Shown here: positions 52,609 to 59,330 of the stretch, one piece after another | How positions within the stretch are numbered: the stretch's first letter is position 1 | Layout of the letters: each line of letters starts with the position of its first letter | Assembly: GCA_021806295.1 (NCBI GenBank) | Contig: JAJZXS010000016.1 | Location: 1-59,330 of the forward strand | Origin: Thermoplasmata archaeon | Lineage (GTDB): Archaea; Thermoplasmatota; Thermoplasmata; Thermoplasmatales; Thermoplasmataceae | Direction of reading: 5' to 3' | Length of the DNA stretch: 59,330 nucleotides | Notes under the pieces: generated by a model | The model's input: the letters and a program-made list of their open reading frames with translations, nothing else | Databases searched by the model: none | Told to the model about the DNA's origin: nothing | Program-made: the position numbers and the translations under genes

Positions 52609-53196
52609 ATGCAGCTGGTCTTCGATGAATACTTTAAATCATATCCGGTAAAGAAAAAGATAATCGAAAAGCTGTATGCAAACGGGATATCCATAGTAAA
52701 TGATAAATTTTTTGTAAACAATATAGAAGTCCCGCTGAGCAGCATTGCAAATGCTATAAAGGTGAACCGCAGGACGCTGTATGAAACTATTAAATTCGTA
52801 AATGAAAATCCAGTAGTTAAGGAGATTATGCAGAATATTTCTGTGATCCCTGACATAAAAAGGGTCTCCTTGTTAATGAGAAATGAAATTGTAACTGTAT
52901 ATATAGATAAAGGAATGTATTCAAAGGTTATAGTTGAGGTCATGGATATTTTAAGGAATCATACATCCAATATCAAAGAGGTATATTCACAGAATTCTGA
53001 CTATGAATCGAATTTCATCAGGATTATTTTTTACAATGAGCTGGATGGATCGACATTTCAGGGTCTTGATAGGATAGCCGGGGTGAACAGAATTATTATC
53101 AATTCCCCGGAAAAGTTAAATGTTATATGCGATAAATGTGAAATAAAAATATGCCCGCATAAAATATCCTCAAGCCTGAGGGAGCATAATATTTGA
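52609..53196 (+). CDS. Predicted amino-acid metabolism regulator (COG2150-like, HTH plus ACT)
   Basis: A 195-residue protein. Its first half matches archaeal COG2150: FKSYPVKKKIIEKLYANGIS, then VNNIEVPLSSIANAIKVNRR and TLYETIKFVNENPVVKEIMQ, a DNA-binding helix-turn-helix. The second half (VTVYIDKGMYSKVIVEVMDI onward) resembles an ACT domain for amino-acid sensing. The C-terminus has three cysteines (ICDKCEIKICPHK) that could bind metal. It is divergent from serA across 224 nt, so it may regulate serine synthesis (inference). Confidence 0.72.
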   Translation: MQLVFDEYFKSYPVKKKIIEKLYANGISIVNDKFFVNNIEVPLSSIANAIKVNRRTLYETIKFVNENPVVKEIMQNISVIPDIKRVSLLMRNEIVTVYIDKGMYSKVIVEVMDILRNHTSNIKEVYSQNSDYESNFIRIIFYNELDGSTFQGLDRIAGVNRIIINSPEKLNVICDKCEIKICPHKISSSLREHNI

Positions 53197-53259
53197 ATTA
53201 GATTATATAAAATTAGATATAATAGAAAAATATATATGTAACCATATTTTTAGTATATC

Positions 53260-54180
53260 GTGGATCCAAGGCAGGAACTAATAAAAAATATATACGATTT
53301 TCTTAAGAAGAATGATTTTACAGTTTCAGAGCCAGGGCTTTACGGACTTGTCACCTTTGATTTAATATGCAGAAGGGGTAGTGAAAGATACATACTCAAG
53401 ATTCTTTACAATGTGAATACGTTCAGCAAGATAGGTGTAGTTCCTCTTATTAAGATGAGTGCAATGACTGATTCCACTGCACTGATCATCGGGGAAAAGG
53501 CCGGAAATGGAAAACTTGAAAGAGGAGTCCTTTATTTCAGGCACGGTGTACCTATACTTTCACTGGAAAGTTTCGAGGATTATATAAATGGAGAGGCTCC
53601 TTTTATATATTCTGCTCCTGGAGGATTTTACGTTGGAATAAATGGGCAGAAAATGAGGAATCTCAGGGAGGAAAAAGATTACTCAATAGGTTACATCGCA
53701 CAGAAACTGGGTGTCTCAAGAAGGTCGGTATCCCTATATGAATCAGGGAGCTCTGCAACAATAGATATATACCTTAAACTTGAGTCAATACTCAAGGGAG
53801 ACATCAGCCGTGAGGTTGATATATCCATAACAGCTGAACCGGATATGCCAGTAAGTCCGGCGAGTGAGTTTATCAGTGAAGTTCTGAGCATTATGAACAG
53901 CATAGGCTATGTTTCCGAGTATATAAGCAGGAATCCATTTGACGGCCTTTCCTTCAGCTCTGACTCAAGATTGATAGTTGGAACATTCAATGATACAGGA
54001 GAAAATTTAAACAGAATAAAATCCATAAAAAAGATAAGTGATGTGCTGGAGGAGATACCTATCATAATCAACAAAGAGAGAACATCCAGAAAAGATGTAT
54101 ATGGATGCCGGATAATTAATTTTAATGATTTGAGAAAGGTTTATGATATTGACCGCTTTAATGAACTGTTAGAAAAATGA
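53260..54180 (+). CDS. Archaeal HTH-type transcription regulator (COG1395-like)
   Basis: A 306-residue protein. The N-terminal 115 residues are a conserved archaeal domain of unknown activity (VTFDLICRRGSERYILKILY). A cro/XRE helix-turn-helix follows at about residues 130-185: MRNLREEKDYSIGYIAQKLG, then VSRRSVSLYESGSSATIDIY. The C-terminal 100 residues are alpha/beta. A GTG start at 53260 is assumed; no upstream ATG is in frame. The stop overlaps the next gene's ATG by 4 nt, which points to translational coupling. Confidence 0.82.
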   Translation: MDPRQELIKNIYDFLKKNDFTVSEPGLYGLVTFDLICRRGSERYILKILYNVNTFSKIGVVPLIKMSAMTDSTALIIGEKAGNGKLERGVLYFRHGVPILSLESFEDYINGEAPFIYSAPGGFYVGINGQKMRNLREEKDYSIGYIAQKLGVSRRSVSLYESGSSATIDIYLKLESILKGDISREVDISITAEPDMPVSPASEFISEVLSIMNSIGYVSEYISRNPFDGLSFSSDSRLIVGTFNDTGENLNRIKSIKKISDVLEEIPIIINKERTSRKDVYGCRIINFNDLRKVYDIDRFNELLEK

Positions 54181-54812
54181 ATATGATGTACCAGGTTAAT
54201 GACAGGTTATATATATTTGGGGGGGTCAAGGGGCTTGTGCGTGATGGAGACGAACTGAGAAAGGAACTTCTTGAAAAAAGGCCAGATATAATATTTATAA
54301 CCATTTCTCCAGAACAGGTAGAAGGCATGAAAGATTTTATAGAGGATCCCTTCGAGGTAGACCTTTCCGATTATGAAATACTTTATGGCATTAACCTGGC
54401 CAATTACGGAGAAGTTATGACTCCATCACCTGTATACATAGAAGCAACAAAATACTGCAAGGAGAATAACGTTGAAATGATAGGCCTTGACATGGAAGAG
54501 GGAGAATATCAGATTCTTTACAGTAAATACATTAAAACCACAGATTTGCTCAGGCATTCAATGAGAAAGAAAAAAGTCAGCCGGTTTAAGTTTGATCAGC
54601 AAACACCTGAGGAATTCGTGGAGGCATGGAACAGGGCTGTTGATTTAAAATCCTTCAAAAAGGTTAATGCAGCCAGAGAGGAATATATAATAAATAGAAT
54701 TGATAACCTTTTGAAAGAGTACGATGGCAGAAAAATTGTATGTGTTGTGGATTATGATTATTACAAAAGTATACTGAGGCATTTTGATGGGCACATGAAA
54801 CATTCTGAATGA
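54177..54812 (+). CDS. Hypothetical protein, weakly TraB/PrgY-like
   Basis: A 211-residue soluble protein. IFGGVKGLVRDGDELRKELL and RPDIIFITISPEQVEGM recall the opening of TraB/PrgY-family proteins, and INAAREEYIINRI-like sequence near residue 165 recalls their RxEY segment. The match is by eye and weak. Its start overlaps the upstream regulator by 4 nt (ATGA). The two are therefore coexpressed and may act together, which is the best clue available. Confidence 0.5.
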   Translation: MNMMYQVNDRLYIFGGVKGLVRDGDELRKELLEKRPDIIFITISPEQVEGMKDFIEDPFEVDLSDYEILYGINLANYGEVMTPSPVYIEATKYCKENNVEMIGLDMEEGEYQILYSKYIKTTDLLRHSMRKKKVSRFKFDQQTPEEFVEAWNRAVDLKSFKKVNAAREEYIINRIDNLLKEYDGRKIVCVVDYDYYKSILRHFDGHMKHSE

Positions 54813-54830
54813 CTTCGCAATTTATGCATT

Positions 54831-55415
54831 TCAAATTTTTCCTTTGAACACAATGTATACCTCCCTGCTGTGCTGGCGGGATGCATTTGGTTTTGTGATT
54901 TTATAAAAATTAAAGTATTTTTTCCATGTATTAACGAATGTATTTGTAGAATCTCCCTGAAACTGTTTCAACACTGCGTTTCCACCACTTCCCAGTAAAG
55001 ATAGGGAACGTTCCATAACGTTTTCACAGAGCAGGTAAGAACCGTAATGGTCACGATCGTAATTTCCACTTGTTTTTATCATTGCATCGGATATAATGAC
55101 ATCAAGAGAATTCATGCCGGCTGATATCATGGAATCCCTGATTTTTGATGTAAGGCCAGGGTCGTTTATATTCCCCTGTATGAATAACACATTGTCTATG
55201 GGTTCCATTTTATTTATATCAACTGATATAACTGGTTTTTCAGTAAATTGCTGGACAACCTGCGTCCATCCACCCGGGGACGAACCGAACTCAAGTACAT
55301 AGCTATCAGGTTTTATAATATTAAATTTTGACTGTATTTCAAGAAGTTTATAGGATGCCCTGCTTCTGTAATTCTCCTTTTTTGCCCTTGTATAATATTT
55401 ATCCTTTCTGTCCAT
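54831..55415 (-). CDS. rlmE: 23S rRNA 2'-O-methyltransferase, RlmE/FtsJ family
   Basis: SAM-dependent ribose methyltransferase of 194 residues. DKYYTRAKKENYRSRASYKL, then LEIQSKFNIIKPDSYVLEFG, include the first catalytic lysine of the K-D-K-E tetrad. GSSPGGWTQVVQQF is the SAM motif. DVIISDAMIKTSGNYDRDHY has the catalytic Asp, but the usual D-x-A/P-N-x-S-G reads DAMIKTSG. VLKQFQGDST supplies the second lysine, and REVYIVFKG the glutamate. It lies 8 nt downstream of gcvH. Confidence 0.9.
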   Translation of the reverse strand: MDRKDKYYTRAKKENYRSRASYKLLEIQSKFNIIKPDSYVLEFGSSPGGWTQVVQQFTEKPVISVDINKMEPIDNVLFIQGNINDPGLTSKIRDSMISAGMNSLDVIISDAMIKTSGNYDRDHYGSYLLCENVMERSLSLLGSGGNAVLKQFQGDSTNTFVNTWKKYFNFYKITKPNASRQHSREVYIVFKGKI

Positions 55416-55423
55416 GGATAATT

Positions 55424-55798
55424 TTATTCTCCTGTGTAGCCTTTATACTCTTCCGGGCCCATAGATTCATACTTTTCATCGGACATTTTGATTTTAACGA
55501 GCCAGTATTTATAGGGATCAGAGTTTACCAGTTCAGGCTTTTCACTCAATTCCTGATTTGTTTCAATTACCTCCCCGCTTACCGGGAAATAAACGTCTTC
55601 GGCAGATTTTACAGATTCTATTGTGAGAAGTGTGTCGCCTGCCTTTCCCCTGGTTCCTTTTCCGGGCATATCTATGTAAACTATATCTGTAAGCTGATGC
55701 TGTGCAAAATCAGTTATTCCTACTGTTGCTATGCCGTTTTCTATTTTAAACCACTCATGTGACTTGGTATATCTTAAATCTGCAGGTATTATGGACAT
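55424..55798 (-). CDS. gcvH: Glycine cleavage system H protein
   Basis: Lipoyl carrier of the glycine cleavage system, 124 residues. LRYTKSHEWFKIENGIATVG opens the hybrid-barrel fold. LLTIESVKSAEDVYFPVSGE contains the lipoylated lysine in ESVKSA. VIETNQELSEKPELVNSDPY, then KYWLVKIKMSD, complete the family pattern. The other gcv genes are not in the window. It may also serve as a general lipoyl carrier. Confidence 0.95.
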   Translation of the reverse strand: MSIIPADLRYTKSHEWFKIENGIATVGITDFAQHQLTDIVYIDMPGKGTRGKAGDTLLTIESVKSAEDVYFPVSGEVIETNQELSEKPELVNSDPYKYWLVKIKMSDEKYESMGPEEYKGYTGE

Positions 55799-55848
55799 AG
55801 TACTGTATAAATATTACATATAAAAATACATAGGCATGGCAATACTGT

Positions 55849-57855
55849 TTAGAATGCCTGTCCTATATCCTTATTTTTTATTTCATTCAACACCACTGAA
55901 ACAAACTCATCAAGACCGTATTCTCTTGTTTTATCATTGCGGTTTCTTACTGAAACGCTGTTGCTGCTTGATTCTTTTTCCCCTACAACTATTATGTATG
56001 CCGGCCTCATTGGTCGTATCAGTTTAATTTTTTTGGATATTGTACCGTCTGATATATCAACTTTTGATCTGATGCCGTTTTCTATCAGTTTCTGGTTAAT
56101 GCTTCTGGCGTAGTTATTGTAGTTTTCAGATACTGGAATTACATATGCCTGGATAGGCGTAAGCCACAGGGGAAGTTTTCCGTTGAAGTGTTCCAGAAGA
56201 ATAGCGATAAAACGCTCATAACTTCCATATATGGCACGGTGAATGATTACGGGCCTTACCTTTTTATCACTGCTGTCAATATAGTAAAGGTCAAAATTGC
56301 CTGGCATGAAGAAATCAATCTGTATTGTTGAAAGCTGCCACTGCCTCCCCAGAGCATCCTTTATATGCACATCTATTTTCGGCCCATAAAATGCAGCCTC
56401 GCCTGGATATTCAGTATATTTGAGACCGAGGCTGTCCAGAGCATTTCTCAGGTTCTCGGTTGCATTGTCCCACATTGTGAAATCGGCCTCAAGGTCTGTA
56501 GACCCGCAATTAGGACATTTAAATTCCTGTGATGCTGCCCTGAGCATGAATTTCTCTCCACAGGATGAGCACTTATATGACATAAGGTAATTTTCTGGGT
56601 GTTCCTTATCCATAACGCTGAGATCATACGTAATTTCATCTGTGCCCATTATGGTTTTAAATATGGATGGAATTATTTTCAGAAGTGATACGGTTTCATC
56701 AAATATCTGATCCTCTCTGACAAACCCATGGCCATCATCAATGGTAAATCCCCTTGGCCTTGTTAATCCTCCCATCTCACCGGATTTTTCATACCTGTAA
56801 ACAGTGCCAGCCTCTGAGTATTTTATGGGCATATCACGGTAGCTGTAAATGTTCCTTTGAAAGATTGCTATGTGGCCGGGGCAGTTCATAGGCTTCAATC
56901 CATAGCTGTCGCCGTTTGGCAGTGTAAATAGAAACATATCATCCTTATACTTATAATAGTGGCCCGATTGCTTCCATATAATATCCTTAAATGCATGGGC
57001 TGTCCATACCTCTTCCCAGCCACTTTTTGCGTTGAGTTCTTTCATATAGTTTATGAGTTCATTTCTGATTACTGCACCGTTTGGAGCGTAAAAAGGCATT
57101 CCTGGAGCCCGTTCATTGTCAAAGGTAAAGAGATCCATTTCCTGGCCGATTTTTCTATGGTCTCTTTTCATAGCTTCTTCCCGCCTCTGCAGGAATTCTC
57201 TCAGCATCTTCCTGTCGGGAAATGCAGTTCCATAAATCCGGATCATTCTCTCCTTATTTACATCTCCCCCATAATTGGTACTTGATATAGATAAAAGCTT
57301 GAAAACTTTCACAAATCCGGTGGATGGTACATGCGGCCCTCTGCAGAATTCTTTGTAGTTTCCCTGGATATACATGCTGGATTCACTGCCATCCTTTACA
57401 TTTTCATTGATCTTGTCCTGCTTATATTTATTTCCGGAGAATTCTTCCAGAAGCTTCAGTTTTGGTAGAATTTTTTTCTCTATTTTCAGATTCTTATGAG
57501 AAATTTCCTCCATTTTCTTTTCTATTACTGGAAAATCTTCTATGGATATTGGCTGCATATTAAAATCATAATAAAATGTATCCTCTCCCTCATTGCTCGT
57601 ATTGGGCAGTGCATCAGGGTAAAGTTCCACTATGGCGTTTGCCAGAAGGTGTGCAGCGCTGTGAAGCAGTATTTTTTCACCTTCCCTGGAACCAATGCTG
57701 ATAAGCTCTATGTTTCCTTCTTCAGGGGATGTTTCTGATAGGTCATATAATCTACCATTTAACTGTGCGGCTACAATATTATTTTTCTGGCTTGCGGGAA
57801 CCACATCCTGAAATGCCTTTCCTTTTTTAATTTTAAAAAGTTGATTAGAATCCAT
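55849..57855 (-). CDS. thrS: Threonyl-tRNA synthetase, bacterial type, with inserted zinc ribbon
   Basis: Charges tRNA(Thr). A short TGS-like domain (residues 1-60) is followed by a bacterial-type editing domain: HSAAHLLANAI, then FCRGPHVPSTG. The class II core has MNCPGHIAIFQ (zinc cysteine), motif 2 GLTRPRGFTIDDGHGF, and motif 3 near the HRAIYGSYERFIAIL end. An anticodon domain closes the protein. Between motif 2 and AAFYGPKIDVHIKD an extra segment (about 56490-56580) holds a C-x2-C...C-x2-C ribbon. I start at the ATG at 57855; a TTG three codons earlier is less likely. Confidence 0.94.
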   Translation of the reverse strand: MDSNQLFKIKKGKAFQDVVPASQKNNIVAAQLNGRLYDLSETSPEEGNIELISIGSREGEKILLHSAAHLLANAIVELYPDALPNTSNEGEDTFYYDFNMQPISIEDFPVIEKKMEEISHKNLKIEKKILPKLKLLEEFSGNKYKQDKINENVKDGSESSMYIQGNYKEFCRGPHVPSTGFVKVFKLLSISSTNYGGDVNKERMIRIYGTAFPDRKMLREFLQRREEAMKRDHRKIGQEMDLFTFDNERAPGMPFYAPNGAVIRNELINYMKELNAKSGWEEVWTAHAFKDIIWKQSGHYYKYKDDMFLFTLPNGDSYGLKPMNCPGHIAIFQRNIYSYRDMPIKYSEAGTVYRYEKSGEMGGLTRPRGFTIDDGHGFVREDQIFDETVSLLKIIPSIFKTIMGTDEITYDLSVMDKEHPENYLMSYKCSSCGEKFMLRAASQEFKCPNCGSTDLEADFTMWDNATENLRNALDSLGLKYTEYPGEAAFYGPKIDVHIKDALGRQWQLSTIQIDFFMPGNFDLYYIDSSDKKVRPVIIHRAIYGSYERFIAILLEHFNGKLPLWLTPIQAYVIPVSENYNNYARSINQKLIENGIRSKVDISDGTISKKIKLIRPMRPAYIIVVGEKESSSNSVSVRNRNDKTREYGLDEFVSVVLNEIKNKDIGQAF

Positions 57856-57968
57856 TATAACCAATATTTCTAAGGTATATTAATTTATTTTGACTGTTGA
57901 ATCAAATCCTGATTTGCCAGTACTTAAAGGCTAACCAATGTATTTATAATTTCATGCAATCTTCTAAC

Positions 57969-58304
57969 ATGTATAACGTAATTATATGTGGAAATGATTA
58001 TTCAATGGCAAAAACAATATTCAAACAGATTAAAAATTTAAAAAATTCCATGCCGGAAGCAAATATAGAGGTTGTTTTCAACAGGTCTGCAGTGAAAACC
58101 CTGCTGAAGGGAAACGAGTATATTCCCACTGTAAAAGAACTTATACAGTCAGGGATCAAAATAAATGCCTGCAGAAATACACTTAAAGAAATGAAACTCA
58201 GTGAGGAGGAGGTTGATACCGGCGCCGGAATAGGTATGGTAAATGCAGCAGTGGAGGAAATAGTTAGAAAACAGGCAGATGGATATTTTTACCTGCAACT
58301 GTAA
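57969..58304 (+). CDS. DsrE family protein
   Basis: A small sulfur-relay or redox-type protein of the DsrE/DsrF-like fold, about 111 residues. MYNVIICGNDYSMAKTIFKQ, then AEIEVVFNRSAVKTL-like strands, GIKINACRNTLKEMKLSEEE and GAGIGMVNAAVEEIVRKQADG, match. A single cysteine (NACRNT) sits at the usual reactive position. The frame is open back to 57897, but I start at the ATG at 57969. TATTTATAAT lies 19-28 nt before it, which fits a leaderless start, and the shorter protein matches the family's opening. Confidence 0.8.
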   Translation: MYNVIICGNDYSMAKTIFKQIKNLKNSMPEANIEVVFNRSAVKTLLKGNEYIPTVKELIQSGIKINACRNTLKEMKLSEEEVDTGAGIGMVNAAVEEIVRKQADGYFYLQL

Positions 58305-58353
58305 GTATTACTTATAATTTTCACTATAAAATAATGATTATGTTATAAACTTA

Positions 58354-58427
58354 AAAATGCAGGTGCCGTGCATCCCGTAAAATACTCAATGCACATACAA
58401 AATCATTATATTCATTCGATGCATTTT
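58354..58427. repeat. Nested inverted repeats upstream of the recombinase gene
   Basis: Two inverted repeats are nested. The outer one is AAAATGCA (58354-58361) with TGCATTTT (58420-58427). The inner one is GTGCAT (58368-58373) with ATGCAC (58389-58394). All four arms share TGCA. They lie just before the ATG of the tyrosine recombinase and straddle a TTATAT box near 58405-58411. They could be operator or recombinase-binding sites. Confidence 0.5.
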
Positions 58428-58434
58428 ATCATAT

Positions 58435-59330
58435 ATGGATTATGCCCTGTATCTCCAGAGGGAGATTAAGAAACTGGATAGCATAGATATAAGCCAGGAA
58501 TCAAAAGAGAAGATTAAGGAATTCATAGATGATTTAACCTTTTCAGGCCTGTCGGATGGGAGAAAATACGCATATATCATAAGGTTAAGGAAAATAGCCG
58601 TAATGCTGGGGGATAGGTTTCTGGATCCTGGCAAGAAGGAAATTAAAATGGCCATATCCAGCATACTGAATTCCAGGGTTAAATGGGGTGGGCCAGATGA
58701 TCATAGGCCCTCGGAGAATGCCATACAGTCATATTACGTTACACTGAAGAAGTTCTATAAATGGCTTTTAGGCAATAATAAGAGGTATCCTGAATGTGTT
58801 GAATGGATTAAGTTCAATTCCCATCCTTCCCATGAGATTAAGCCGGAATCCCTGGTTACCAGGGAAGAGGAAGTGAAGCTGATAAACGGGTGCAGGAATT
58901 CAAGGGACAGGGCATTGATTTCATTATTATACGATTCGGGGTGCAGGATCTCTGAACTGCTTACCATGAAGATCAGGGACCTGAAGTTCGATGACTACGG
59001 CTGCATTATCGCTGTTACCGGAAAAACAGGATTCAGGGAAGTAAGGATTATTGGGGATTCCATATATTATTTAAAAGAGTACCTGAATGACCATCCACTG
59101 AAGGATCCTGATTCCTGGCTATTTCTAATGAAGGAAAATGAAAGGATGGGCTACGATGAGGTCAGGTCCATGATCCTGAAGGCAAAGAGAAGGTCCGGGA
59201 TAACCAGGAGGATATACCCGCATCTGTTCAGGCATACCAGGGCAACAATTTTAGCATCCAAGGTAGCAGAGGCACCCCTGGAATCCCAGATGGGATGGGT
59301 TCATGGTTCCAGGCAGACAAGGACCTATAT
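58435..59330 (+). CDS. Tyrosine recombinase/integrase, 3' end outside the window
   Basis: Site-specific recombinase. Translation from the ATG at 58435 stays open to the window edge (298 codons). Residues 25-130 form a SAM-like core-binding domain (LRKIAVMLGDRFLDPGKKEI, SYYVTLKKFYKWLLG). The catalytic domain has SLLYDSGCRISELLTMKIRD with the first arginine, VTGKTGFREVRI with the lysine, HLFRHTRATILASK with His-x-x-Arg, and MGWVHGSRQTRTY, whose final tyrosine is the probable nucleophile at the very end of the window. The G+C content looks higher than in neighbouring genes. It could be a Xer-like protein or a mobile-element integrase. Confidence 0.88.
   Translation, partial: MDYALYLQREIKKLDSIDISQESKEKIKEFIDDLTFSGLSDGRKYAYIIRLRKIAVMLGDRFLDPGKKEIKMAISSILNSRVKWGGPDDHRPSENAIQSYYVTLKKFYKWLLGNNKRYPECVEWIKFNSHPSHEIKPESLVTREEEVKLINGCRNSRDRALISLLYDSGCRISELLTMKIRDLKFDDYGCIIAVTGKTGFREVRIIGDSIYYLKEYLNDHPLKDPDSWLFLMKENERMGYDEVRSMILKAKRRSGITRRIYPHLFRHTRATILASKVAEAPLESQMGWVHGSRQTRTY

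Noticed and set aside
58440-58967. Two minus-strand open frames (58440-58664 and 58755-58967)
   Set aside because: They lie antisense to the plus-strand tyrosine recombinase, whose catalytic motifs are in order; neither shows a family motif or ribosome-binding site.
1-59330. CRISPR arrays, rRNA genes or complete insertion sequences
   Set aside because: No regularly spaced direct repeats, no rRNA-like stretches and no transposase with flanking terminal repeats were seen on either strand.

Overview
The window is archaeal and comes from a Thermoplasmatales-type acidophile. The nearest fit is Ferroplasma or a close relative, but this rests on gene content alone. The evidence is: archaeal ribosomal proteins and factors (aIF2-gamma, aIF1, S4e, S6e, L19e, L32e, Rpp29), a bacterial-type HU protein (the HTa protein typical of this order), a Kae1-Bud32 fusion, a bacterial-type ThrRS, and a sulfocyanin-like blue copper protein beside a heme-copper oxidase. 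Many single genes have a TATA box about 27 nt before the start codon, as in leaderless transcripts. Genes inside operons usually carry GGTGA or GGAGG ribosome-binding sites.

Layout: 1-1 kb is the 3' end of purF. From 17.7 kb down to 1 kb, all on the minus strand, runs one long operon: rpl3-rpl4-rpl23-rpl2-rps19-rpl22-rps3-rpl29-aIF1-rnp1-rps17-rpl14-rpl24-rps4e-rpl5-rps14-rps8-rpl6-rpl32e-rpl19e-rpl18-rps5-rpl30-rpl15-secY-adkA-DUF106-cmk-truB/cbf5-nop5. rps14 is only 52 codons long. The L14e and L34e genes often found in this neighbourhood are absent.

18-31 kb is a respiratory island. A minus-strand operon encodes a fused oxidase subunit I+III, a small membrane subunit, a sulfocyanin-like protein, subunit II, heme O synthase and a degenerate metallo-beta-lactamase-fold protein. 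Across a promoter region with two perfect dyads lie a DUF929-like protein without its cysteines, several mini membrane proteins, a large unknown membrane protein, a NapH-like membrane Fe-S protein in an operon with a heme A synthase-like protein, and an HTH_10 (Bat-like) regulator. This is the best candidate for an incompletely described system: copper- and Fe-S-linked electron transport with its own cofactor genes, plausibly for Fe(II) or other low-pH oxidation.

31-59 kb is mixed housekeeping and unknown genes: an MFS transporter, tRNA-Lys, rmuC, DUF357, aIF2-gamma and rps6e, an XTP pyrophosphatase, Kae1-Bud32, HU, spermidine synthase, an endonuclease IV-like protein, DnaG in an operon with a LonB-like ATPase that has no peptidase domain, MarC, a divergent AroD, an FAD oxidoreductase, tRNA-Thr, a protein disulfide oxidoreductase, AlaX, a serine-biosynthesis pair (class V aminotransferase and SerA) divergent from an ACT-type regulator, FtsJ/RlmE, GcvH and a ThrRS with an inserted zinc ribbon. 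The right edge cuts a tyrosine recombinase gene that is preceded by nested TGCAT inverted repeats. No CRISPR array, rRNA gene or complete insertion sequence was seen.
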